Source of the DNA: Pomphorhynchus laevis | Lineage: Eukaryota > Acanthocephala > Palaeacanthocephala > Echinorhynchida > Pomphorhynchidae | NCBI GenBank assembly: GCA_012934845.2 | Contig: WNNJ02003665.1 | Span: 248,001 to 312,000, forward strand | Direction: 5' to 3' | Length of the DNA stretch: 64,000 bases | Shown here: positions 1-9,436 of the stretch, piece by piece | Numbering within the stretch: position 1 is the first letter of the stretch | Layout: the number at the start of each line of letters is the position of its first letter | Notes under the pieces: generated by a model | Databases searched by the model: none | What the model was told of the DNA's origin: nothing | The model's input: the letters and a program-made list of their open reading frames with translations, nothing else | Made by a program: the position numbers and the translations under genes

Positions 1-874
1 ATCTATGAAAACATTCAGTCAATTTTGTTACAGCATGTTGTAAGCTGCAAGTAGCAGCTTAATTTATTAATCATTTAATTTATTCTTTAACGTGCAATTT
101 ATACAATTTTAAAGTGAAATTGATACGAAATGCTTTGTACCATTTGAAACAAATTAATTTCCTTTTTATTCAATATTTTCAAAGTATTGATAATAACTAT
201 TAGTTTGATATAAAATGTCAATGAAAGTATAAATGTATAAATATAAAATTTAAATAAAGTGTCATTTACTCCGAAAATTCAAAAAAATTATAAAAAATAT
301 AAAAAACTAATCGTTCTGGATTCCAACATATCAAGAGGCATATTTTTAATATTGAAGATACTAAAAAGGTATATATCTAGATATGAACATTTAATTAACA
401 TTTATTAAAACTATTATTAAGTTACATCATAAAGATGACATAAAGGTGTTTTATTTTAAATAAATGCTCCTTTAAAATGTTTAGATAAATTGATGATATT
501 TGTATTAAACGCTAATAATTTTAAATATTAAAGTTATCTTTTTATAAAAAAATACATATTTATTATCCAAATTATATACTAACTTATATATTAAAATTAT
601 ATACAAAATTATATACAAAGCTTCAAATGATTCCGTATTATTTAATTTGATAAAGTTTGTTTAAAAATATAAGATATTATTTATATTCATATCTTGCTTT
701 TTGTTTAAACTTAAAAAATAGCACAATTTTTTATTAAAACAAGTTTTCTTGTAACTGAAGATTTTAGCGTTAACTTTTGAAATATTTTTACGCTTATGCT
801 TTTGAGTATATTATTGTGATCTATATGCCTCACTTTAAATAATTTCCACAATATTTTATTCAATATTCTGCTAT
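1..874. other. AT-rich downstream flank, no gene seen
   Basis: This stretch lies downstream of the Nudix gene, which runs on the minus strand. I see no ORF with coding character, no RNA gene and no intact repeat. It probably holds the 3' UTR and terminator of that gene, but I cannot place a poly(A) signal with confidence in such AT-rich sequence. Confidence 0.5.
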
Positions 875-3800
875 TTATTCCAACGTACCTTCCGTAATGT
901 GGTAATTAGGAATGGATGTGTTTGAAAATGGCAATACAATTCCAAGTTTGTTAACCATATAAAATAGTTGTTTTTGCGTATTTCCAATGAATCGTAGATT
1001 CGATAGATTATGAAAACTAGCCATGTTTTTCAGTGGCAAGCTGATAGCACCTAAAGTCTATAACATTAACTATAAAATATTAACATTTCGTTCCAAACAA
1101 GTTTTACCTCTGTCCCAATATCTACGGCTTTGAAAATATTTTTAAGAATTACACTGGCAAACCCTTCATTTATAATTTTTGCAAATGAGTAAAGGAATAA
1201 TTCCATTTTATGATTAACTTCAATGTTTTGTAAATCATTCTCTAGAAACAATTGGCTGGTAAGATTTATTTCTTCCTTCAGCTCTCTATTTAAAGCGTCA
1301 ACAGGAAATTCACCTGGATCTATAAAGCCACCAGGTAAACCGTAATGACCATCGAACCGATAAATTACCTAAATGATTGAAGAATATTAGAATTAAGTAA
1401 ATCATATGTATTAATGACGTTTAAATATCAAGTAAAATTAAAAATTAATCATTTTAAAGAATAAATGAAGATGCTCCTTTTTCAAATCTACTTCTATTGA
1501 ATTTTAGTGTACAATTAATTATTAATTGTACTATTAATAATTTAATAATATTAATTAATTAATTATTAATTATAATCATAAAATTATTTTTATTCTTTTG
1601 CTATATATATTATCTTATACTTAAAAGATTAAACATTAAAAATGATAGTACAGGAGACATGTGAAATTTGAGTTAAATTTAAAAAGTGACGACAGTGAAT
1701 TTTATATATAATATTTAAAAATATATATTATAAAAATAATTATAAATATACAATTTATATAAAATATATTTAATTTTAAATTTATTAAATAAATATTTAT
1801 TTAATGAAAAATAGCTGGATAAAAAAATTATTGTAGCTTTCAAAGTCTGAAGTAAATCAAACTTTGTCAATAAAGCTTTCGAAACTTTTCTTTTAGGTCA
1901 TTAGCAGGACGAAATATATATTAGAAATATATCCATCCTGATCTGTAAATAATTTTTTTTAATTTCCAGGACCTATCAGGTACTATTAAATTACAACAAA
2001 ATTATTTTGATATTTCACTAGTAACTACTATAATCTTTAGAAATTAACATAAAAAGGAAAAAGAATCACAGAAATAAAGCTTTTGACGGTTTGCACATTG
2101 ATGCTGGAATCATAATCGTTACTAACAATTGTTCATGTAGTATTTTCGTTTGTAGGGACCGCAGCAAACAAAACACAACAATGAAACAAAAACACTAAAA
2201 ATGTACAAAACAAAAGTACAAAACATATGCATTCATAACAAAACAATAAAAATGAAGACATAAAATGACAAAATTGAGGAAACCAAAACATTCTAAACAA
2301 TAGATTGCAAACATAATTTATGTTATATAAAAATAAATAAAATTTTAAAAATATAAAAATAAAAAATAAAAAAATTATAAACAAAGACTTTGGTTTATAT
2401 TAATTTTAAAAGTAAGTCAGCTCTATTACCAACCATTAAGTTATCCTTTAGTTTGTTAATATAAAACGCTTCTTAGAATCTTGCGTTTAAGCATACTGGA
2501 CTCTTTTGATAATATGGTAGTTCGATCGAAATCAATTATGTGATAATTATTAATGCTGTGATCAACTAAGGTACTGCTTGTACCACGTTTAAGTGCGTAT
2601 TCATGCTGGCTTACTCTTTTATTTATACTGGATTTAATTTTTAAAAAATTATACAATTTAGACATTCTTTTATTGTACAAAACAATATCATAGGATATTG
2701 AAATTTAATTTTCATTAACATATTTTTTAAAACGATTATTCCATATATCATTGATATATGGTATCCTAACATACTTCAATAATTCACAAAAAATTTATTG
2801 CAATCAAAAGAAAACATATAATACAAATTAAACAATTCAATTGAAATTTCAGAGACAATAAAATTAACTACAAATAAATTTACATTAGATCAACATACGA
2901 CATCATAAAAACTAAAATACAAAGAAGACAATCCCTGCAAAACATATATCAATGTAAGATCATAACCGTTAGTGTTGACCTCTCAACATTTATGCCCACA
3001 GGACTTAATCAATAATGACTACGATACAAGCCTAGTTTTTCGATTATGTTGAACTAATTCAATTATTGCAGAGTCAATATCCAGGCAGTGATCAGTATTC
3101 CTAACATGCTATGCAACGACACATTCAACTATTCATGCGTGTGCATAGGTGTGTATTAAGAATCCTTTCTCTAGATGACGACGAATCTGTCAAACATATA
3201 ATTTCTCACAAGAGAAGCAAGGGATGCTGTAAACTACACCGAGAGAGTCCCTTTTTGGTTTGTCCTGAAAGAAGCCGGATAATTTACTGTTGGATTTTGA
3301 GTAGCCAGACTGCATTTAAAATCATGTGTTAATTAAACGAGTATATTGTGAAACTATTTAGCAAATTTATCACTAGATCCAGGTATCAATAAAAATGTTT
3401 ATATGAACTAGCATCTATAGGTGTAAGATGTCGATTTTTACAAAACACAGATTTTAGTATGTTATCAATAACATCAAATGGGTATCAATTTTTCATATAC
3501 AGAGAAGCAACGTTATTAAACTCAGATAATCGATCAGGTATATTATTACAGTGTCAAACAACGCTGAAATTGCGATATCAATCCACTAATCTTATATTAC
3601 CAACTCAATATATAGTCTGTACAACTTATATGTTGGACATACTCGTCGTGACCTACGAGAGAGGCTTCTTGAACACGTTCGTACATGTACACTCCCAGGA
3701 ATAGTTAAATGTGCCGTTGCACAACATGTCACTGCCTTGATATTGACTCTGCAAAGATGGTGAAATTACTATTCTTTGAATTAATTTCTTTTATTTTTAG

Positions 3801-5415
3801 AAAAAATATTATAATTTTACATATTAAGCATAAATTCAAGCAATAATGTTGTTATTCGAATACATCGTATATTATTTATTAGTCAATTCATAAAAATTGG
3901 TTTTTATTTTAAATTTTAATAAAAAATAAATGATTATATAAACTCTTATTGTACAAAATCTTATATAATTATTAATTATTTATAATTTTTTCTTTATTTT
4001 TGATTTTTATATTATAAAATACGTAGATTCAAATATCTGATTTATTAATTTTCTTGCAATGTATATAATTGAACATAATACCATAATTAGTATATAAAAT
4101 TAACATATCTTGTTTGATACGAACGCAATTTTTCTGATTTAGACGAGAAGCATGTTACGAAAGCCAAAGTATCACAATAAAATTTAATATAAATCTTATC
4201 AAATCACTTGTCTTTTAGTATATCAATGCACTTCACTGAGTGATAATGTGTTTTCATTATGTGGTTTTAAATTTATTATAATATAATATTTAAAATGTCA
4301 AGTATCAAATATCGTATTATCGGATTAAGTGGATTCAACTTAATTGATATAACTGGTAAGATTTGGAAAAGCAAAATTTAAAATAATGCTGCCGCACAGT
4401 TAACGAGTTCATATAAAATACGATATTTAATGAGAAAAAAATATATTTTTTAAAAATTGAAACAAAATTATAATTTTTATTAAAATACTTTAAAAACGAC
4501 TATTTTACACAAAGAAATTGTGCTCGGGTCTACTTACGCAAATCGCCAAATTTAAAATAATCACTTAGCCAGTGGATCAAAATTCAAAATTTTGAATTTA
4601 TAAATTAAATCAAAAGTTTGATTAATTTTAATTAAGCAAAATTAATTAATTCAAAGTGAATTATTGTTAAGTAAGAATACAAATAAAGGTTACTTTATTA
4701 CATCTTGTGTTTTGATTGCAGTTTAAAAAACTGTAGGACTTTATTAAAGTCCTACAGTTATTTATTACATTATTTTGTTACTGAAAAGGCTTCATGGCTA
4801 TTTTATACAATTAGTATTCAATTATTGTTAAATTATTATTAATTATAAATAATTATAAATAATTATTATAATAATATTATAATATTATTATAATTATTAT
4901 ATATTACTATTAATTATAATTTATAAAAGCTTTTATCCAGACTGCCTTTACAAAGTATCCTGCAAAGTTGTATCTAAGAAATAATGTTATTGAAATCAGC
5001 TTCTAAGTGACCATAAAAAATGATATATTATATATATAAATATTTTTTATATATAAATAATATATTTATATTATATTATATATTAATATATTATATATTA
5101 TATATTTATTGATATATTTAATATATCAACATTCACTTTTATTGAATAAAGGTGCACCCTTAATGATTTTCTTGATAAACGACATTATCATTTAATAAAT
5201 AGTAAATTACGAAGATTTTTTAAAATTTGATAGTTATTTGTAGAAATGTAAATCTAAACAAATTATTTTAAGAAACTTTTCAGTGTTTAAATTACCAAAA
5301 CTTGATAATGACTTGGATGTTGGTCGGCTTTCCAAAAAATAAATGCATGTGCTGCCTTTCTATAACCCTCGTACTTGTGAACGTCGCTAGCTTTGATTTG
5401 CACATATTCGTCCAT
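875..5415 (-). CDS. NUDT16-like Nudix hydrolase, three exons
   Basis: Spliced model on the minus strand: exon 1 5415-5296 (40 codons), exon 2 1368-1108 (87 codons), exon 3 1057-875 (60 codons plus TAA), 187 aa in all; human NUDT16 is about 195 aa. All junctions are GT-AG and in frame. Residues 41-76 hold the Nudix box: RFDGHYGLPGGF is followed by G-x5-E-x7-REL-x-EE-x-N-L, with Asn75 where the usual Gly sits. The motif GYRKAAHA in exon 1 and LRFIGNTQKQL in exon 3 also match the NUDT16 family, not generic Nudix proteins. NUDT16 proteins are nuclear or cytoplasmic hydrolases of capped RNA (U8 snoRNA) and (deoxy)inosine diphosphates. The catalytic glutamates are present, so activity is plausible. 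An AG precedes the ATG directly, so a 5' UTR exon may lie upstream. A GTACG donor follows residue 56 of exon 3, so a fourth exon is possible. The 3.9-kb intron 1 is full of transposon debris; intron 2 is only 50 nt. Confidence 0.82.
1369..2455. other. Intronic AT-rich sequence, no gene
   Basis: This is the 3' part of intron 1 of the Nudix gene. The long minus-strand frame at 2133-2384 is a product of skewed composition (runs of A and C on the plus strand) and gives a Phe/Leu-rich peptide without family features. I see nothing else here. Confidence 0.5.
2456..2690 (-). pseudogene. GIY-YIG endonuclease remnant (PLE type)
   Basis: The minus-strand frame encodes the C-terminal two thirds of a GIY-YIG endonuclease of the kind fused to Penelope-like reverse transcriptases. 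The order of blocks matches the family: RVSQHEYALKRG, then a serine/threonine stretch with DHSI, then IIDFDRTTILSKES and a basic tail. The N-terminal IYVG strand is missing and no reverse transcriptase is attached. It sits inside the long intron of the Nudix gene in the sense orientation. It differs from the two GIY-YIG fragments at 3019-3765, so at least two PLE families have inserted in this intron. The known family role is to nick DNA and prime reverse transcription; this fragment cannot be functional. Confidence 0.6.
3019..3282 (-). pseudogene. GIY-YIG endonuclease remnant, PLE family 2
   Basis: The minus strand reads GVVYSIPCFSCEKLYV, a stop, QIRRHLEK, and after another stop DHCLDIDSAIIELV. 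The VY-x-IPC-x2-C-x-KLYVG start with paired cysteines is the hallmark of the C-terminal GIY-YIG domain of canonical Penelope elements, followed by RRxLxxR, H and the acidic segment. At least three in-frame stops show long decay. A second copy of the same domain lies 300 bp away on the opposite strand, so the pair forms an inverted arrangement. Confidence 0.55.
3611..3765 (+). pseudogene. GIY-YIG endonuclease remnant, same family, inverted
   Basis: The plus strand reads YSLYNLYVGHTRRDLRERL, then LEHVRTCTLPGI, KCAVAQHVT and, after a frameshift, HCLDIDSAKMV. It shares RRxL, the block CxVAQHV and HCLDIDSA with the minus-strand copy at 3019-3282. The catalytic-type YVG, Arg and His residues are still visible. 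It is a short remnant with no linked reverse transcriptase. Confidence 0.55.
3866..4044 (+). mobile_element. PLE tail fragment
   Basis: It begins with TTATTAGTCAATTCATAAAA and ends with the terminal motif AAATACGTAGATTCA..CTGATT. This is the distal half of the tail that follows the reverse transcriptase in the PLE copies at 6093 and 53724, here in plus orientation. No coding part is attached. Confidence 0.6.
4729..4759. repeat. Perfect 31-bp palindrome
   Basis: The arms AACTGTAGGACTTTA and TAAAGTCCTACAGTT pair perfectly (15 bp) around one central base. It lies in intron 1 of the Nudix gene and could extrude as a hairpin in DNA or RNA. It may be the core of a foldback transposon or a stem-loop; there is no further support for either. 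Confidence 0.8.
4780..5130. repeat. AT-only low-complexity tract
   Basis: The stretch is dominated by imperfect TAATTA, ATAT and TATATA repeats with several short self-complementary runs (around 4840-4920 and 5030-5120). There is no coding sequence. Such tracts are prone to slippage and assembly error. Confidence 0.7.
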
Positions 5416-5604
5416 CTAAATACGTAGAAATTAAAAATAAATACTTGAATTATAAATAAATAAAAAAATTACAAATAAATATGTACTTAAGACTGTTGAT
5501 TTCCAAAATTTTTCATATGTATATTAAATAAGTTACAAAATTACATTCATTTTAGATAGTATACAGATTATATTAAGTACTTACAGATTATATTCAATCT
5601 TTCT

Positions 5605-5703
5605 TCTAATACAAAGTATATTTTTTATTAATAATATCAGCTAACTGAGTCTACATATTTAATATAATTATAAAATAAACAAAACATAATAATGCTAAAT
5701 CAA
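5605..5703 (-). mobile_element. PLE tail fragment, duplicated at 6093
   Basis: The terminal PLE motif CAGCTAACTGAGTCTAC and the following 50 bp at 5638-5703 are an almost exact copy of 6093-6158. The preceding TTCTAATACAAAGTATATT matches the part just after the stop codon of the element (6431-6449). The middle of the tail is therefore deleted here. It lies just upstream of exon 1 of the Nudix gene. Confidence 0.6.
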
Positions 5704-5969
5704 TTTTCAATTAAACATTGAAGCATAACATAAACCATAAATAAATACTACACGCTATTTTATTAAAAATATATGTAAAGTTACCGATGAAAAAGCTATT
5801 TACGTTTACTGTTTTTATTATAGTAAATAGAAAATATTGTAAAATATATTGCCTATTGTAAAATATATTTAGACAATAAATACAATTTTATCCTTATATA
5901 TGGCCGGAATGATTTATCATTGACAATGTACCATTGACAATGTATATATATACTAAATGGTGTATATAC

Positions 5970-5970
<1 letters not shown>

Positions 5971-6050
<80 letters not shown>
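5971..6050. repeat. (AT)n microsatellite, about 80 bp
   Basis: An uninterrupted AT dinucleotide tract of about 40 units. On the right it is followed by the hairpin TCGTTGACGGCAATCAACGA, and on the left by two near copies of CATTGACAATGTA. It lies between a partial and a fuller PLE tail. Confidence 0.95.
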
Positions 6051-6052
<2 letters not shown>

Positions 6053-6299
6053 GTTGACGGCAATCAACGAATGAATCATGTCAATGATTAAATCAGCTAA
6101 CTGAGTCTACATATTTAATATAATTATAAAATAAACAAAACATAATAATGCTAAATCAAAATTTAATAATTAAATAATAAAATTAATAATTATTTTTAGA
6201 TTTTCTATAATTTAAATCAAGTTAAAATAAAAAATTGAAATTTTAAATAAACGTCATTTTTATGAACTGACCAGTAAATAACAGACGTTGTATTAGAAT

Positions 6300-6412
6300 A
6301 AGAATTGGAGGTCATCAGGAGGAAGTGCTATGCTATCAGGTTTCGGCCCCTAACTTCTCTACCCAGCATAGCAGCGTGGCCAAATACATGCTAATGATGT
6401 ATTTCCTCTGAT
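6300..6412 (-). ncRNA. Structured module in PLE tail
   Basis: The module holds GGCC and CTGCTATG-type segments that pair with later GGGGCC-like and CATAGCA segments, and it ends with TTCCTCCTGATGA. The same module recurs at 53948-54062, 33231-33350 and 58520-58620. It looks like a folded RNA, and PLEs are known to carry hammerhead ribozymes in such tails, but a complete hammerhead could not be built here. Confidence 0.35.
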
Positions 6413-6487
6413 AAAACTATCTAGTATCTTATTCTAATACAAAGTATATTATTTATTATCCATCCATAAAAATTTGCCACTTAAGAG

Positions 6488-7362
6488 TTAAAATTTATTT
6501 TTTATATTATTGTGTTGATTTATATATTTTACTATTTTCTGCTTGATGATATTTTTATAGTAACCTAGTTTAAAATATGTATTTATTAAATTATTTAAAT
6601 GATTTTGAAGAAAGCCAATATCATTACATATTGTTGCAATTCTTAAAATTTCATTATTTAATGTATTATATTTTATATTATATGGTATGCATGAATGCTC
6701 ATGCAAAAATATGTTTCTTGTAAATTTAAATATGCCATCTTTACGATATAAATTAATAGTAGTTTTAGTTCATGTTAATTTAATGTTCATATCTAGATAT
6801 ACACCTTCTTTATCATTAATATTGGTTTTATTAAGAATAAGGCTTTCTGGATAAATGTGCTCACTAATTGAATAAAAATTATTAGAATTAAATACACATA
6901 TATCATCAATGTATCGAAACATATATTTCATATATTTATATTGTTTAGATTTACTTTTTACACAGTTATGAACAAATTCATATTCTATAAAGCTTAAAAA
7001 CAAGTCAGCTATAATTGGGCTACTATTACCACCCATTGGAACACCTTTTACTTGTCTAAATATAGATGTCCCTACTTTTAAATAATTTTGATTTATCAAA
7101 ATATTTAAGGATTCTATTAATTCAATTTTATCCATATATTTATATTTATTTGATAGTTTAATTTTTGTTAGATAGGCGTTATAATTATTATAACATATGT
7201 ATATCTTTTTCCGAATATAAGGTTAATTAATTTTACTAACGCTTCTTTAATATCTACTAAATCTAGATTTGTATAAAGCGTACTAAAATCGTATGTATTT
7301 ATATTTTGAAAATTTATTCCTTTTGTCTGTTCTAACAATTCTTTTGTAGAATTAATACTGAA
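6488..7362 (-). pseudogene. PLE reverse transcriptase, C-terminal half
   Basis: The frames encode fingers and palm of a Penelope-type reverse transcriptase: FRQVKGVPMGGNSSPIIADL (motif B-like), then FRYIDDICVF with the catalytic Asp pair, then KTNINDKEGVYLDMNIKL. The tail HEHSCIPYNIKY..RIATIC..GFLQNHLNNLI follows and the C-terminus has no GIY-YIG domain. In this copy the join from RKDGI to FKFTRNIF is in frame, but a TGA interrupts KLT-TKTT near 6775 and a stop has arisen after KNKF at 6488. Known family role: RNA-templated DNA synthesis for the element's own transposition. This copy cannot make a full enzyme. Confidence 0.78.
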
Positions 7363-9429
7363 TTGTTGTAAATTTAATTAACAAGAAAATAATCAGCATT
7401 TTGTTTATTGTATTCAACTTTATTTCTTTGACTAGGTTTGCTACTAGCAAGAGAAAAATTCGGATCTATCATTTAAAATATTTTGATGTTTGTTTTTAAT
7501 ATTCGAATTTATATTTTTTATTACTAATGTTATATAAAGACATCACTCGACCTGCAGTAATAAAGTAATAGTCAAAACATTGGAATTGCTCTAAGCACGT
7601 ACGAAGATATAAATAAATGGTTCGATAACTATTTACCGAAAGACAAATGCTCTGATTTAAGATTATTCGGTACTGATCAATTGAGGAATGCATTATCAAG
7701 CACTGCCGATATAATGATATCTACAGTTTTCATATATTTTGTAAAATATCTTTTCATCATTTTATACTCGCATTTTCAATTATATTAAATTATATTTCCT
7801 ATATTTTGTAACTGTATACCGAAGTTTAATATACAAATTCTATCGTTAATGCATATATTTTAAATGCTTTTATAAAATTTCAAAAAATTTTGAAATTTTT
7901 TGAAATTCTAAGCTGCTAACTAACAAATACTTACAATTTATCCTGACGATGTCCACAATTAGTGGAAGAAATATTGATAACAAAATCTTAAACGTTTTTA
8001 ACGCTTTTGGCTGAGTTTCGCCCTAAAACCATTCACAAATATTTCAAACCAGCATGTCTCATTCCGATTCAATAAATAAAATATGTAATAGAATATTTAA
8101 AACAACCGATCAAATGACTTAACAAATTCACCTTCTAAATTACTTGATTTAAATATTACCCGCTTTCCATAACTTGTTGTTATTTTAATGATCTTAAAGA
8201 CAATATTCTAATTTTAAATATAAAATGTAATTACAAGATTTTTATTGATTTTAAAATTATAATAGTTTTCTATATTATAATACTTCCTTATATATTAGTT
8301 TATTTATATATAAATAAAATTATAATACTATCTGTGTATTTAGATTAGATACAAATAAAGGATTTAAATTATTGACTGAATATTTGCTTAGTGAAATAAT
8401 CGCTAAATCTAATTTTTTGCAAATAATATTGTAATATTATTACAATAAAATATAAAAAAATATAATCGCTTAATCACTTTGCAAAAATAATTGCGAACGT
8501 CTGCAATTGAATGACCTTAAAGGCGCTATTCTACTTTTAAATATAAAATGTAACTGCAAGATTTTTATTACAAAAGCATTGCAAACGTCTTCAATTAAAT
8601 AACCTAGAAGACTATTCTATTTTGAAATACAAATTGTAATTATTTTTTATTATAAAATAATAATAAATTGTATTAATCCGCTGATTGATATGAAATTGAA
8701 TATAAGGATTTGAACCACTGACTGAATATATTAAACAAATGAAATAATCTCTAAATCGAGTTATTTTTAAATAATTACATTACAAGCAATTGCTAACGTC
8801 TGCAATTTTACATTCAATTATTTTTTTAATAAACATTAAGAAATTTTTAAAACGAAGACAAACTTTTGGGTGCCCAAATACAGTAGAGAACTACCTGGAC
8901 ACCATTCAGTAATAGTAGTCATTAAACCCGTTTTATAGACCATCTTGCTTTTTTTATGATGTTGTTGAATTTATTCAAGAACAACGATGAGTTTATTGAT
9001 TTTTACTATCTAAAATAACGGATTTTATTCTCTACGTTTATTTAAAAATACATGTGTAAATTGAGTATCCTTAATTTTTTCATTTAAAACATACAAAACA
9101 ATCTTTATATTTAAACATCTTTTCATTTTAATATTTGATCAAATCAGAAAAGTAAATTTATTATCTAATTCGGCATATTCTATTCGATATAATCAAATAA
9201 GCAAATATGTCTCAAATTAAAATAATCACGTATCAATGGAAAAGCTATATTCGTGGAATCATTACATTTGATGAAATTTATAGCTATACTGATGCATAGC
9301 AGCAGTGCATCGTAGTAATATTAATAAAGATTTTCTTAAATACAAAAGTCGAGGAGAAACATGCAAAACAGAAAAACAGTCACTAAAAAAACAAAGTTAG
9401 TCAATTCAATCAGTCTTTTTCTTCAGTCT
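7363..9429. other. AT-rich spacer, no confident gene
   Basis: There is no transposon domain and no long coding frame. The minus-strand frame at 7496-7699 has no recognisable features. A possible tiny first exon (ATG at 8943, GT donor after 8895, minus strand) is the only gene-like signal; it is described among the findings. Confidence 0.4.
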
Positions 9430-9436
9430 TCAACTT

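Larger units (their letters stand above)
6093..7362 (-). mobile_element. Penelope-like element, 5'-truncated copy 1
   Basis: Reading the minus strand, the element enters in the middle of the reverse transcriptase (7362), runs through the YIDD block, ends its ORF near 6488 and carries a tail to 6093 that finishes with the motif GTAGACTCAGTTAGCTGATT. It is nearly identical to the copy at 53724-55012, so both moved or were duplicated recently. The 5' break is sharp: similarity to the other copy stops at about 7362. The AT microsatellite lies at its 3' end. Confidence 0.8.

Noticed and set aside
2133-2384. 83-codon Phe/Leu-rich ORF, minus strand, resembling a membrane protein
   Set aside because: It comes from a run of A- and C-rich plus-strand sequence; the peptide is low in complexity and has no loops or motifs of a real membrane protein.
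5941-6050. CRISPR-like or satellite array
   Set aside because: The repeat is a plain AT dinucleotide; no spacers.
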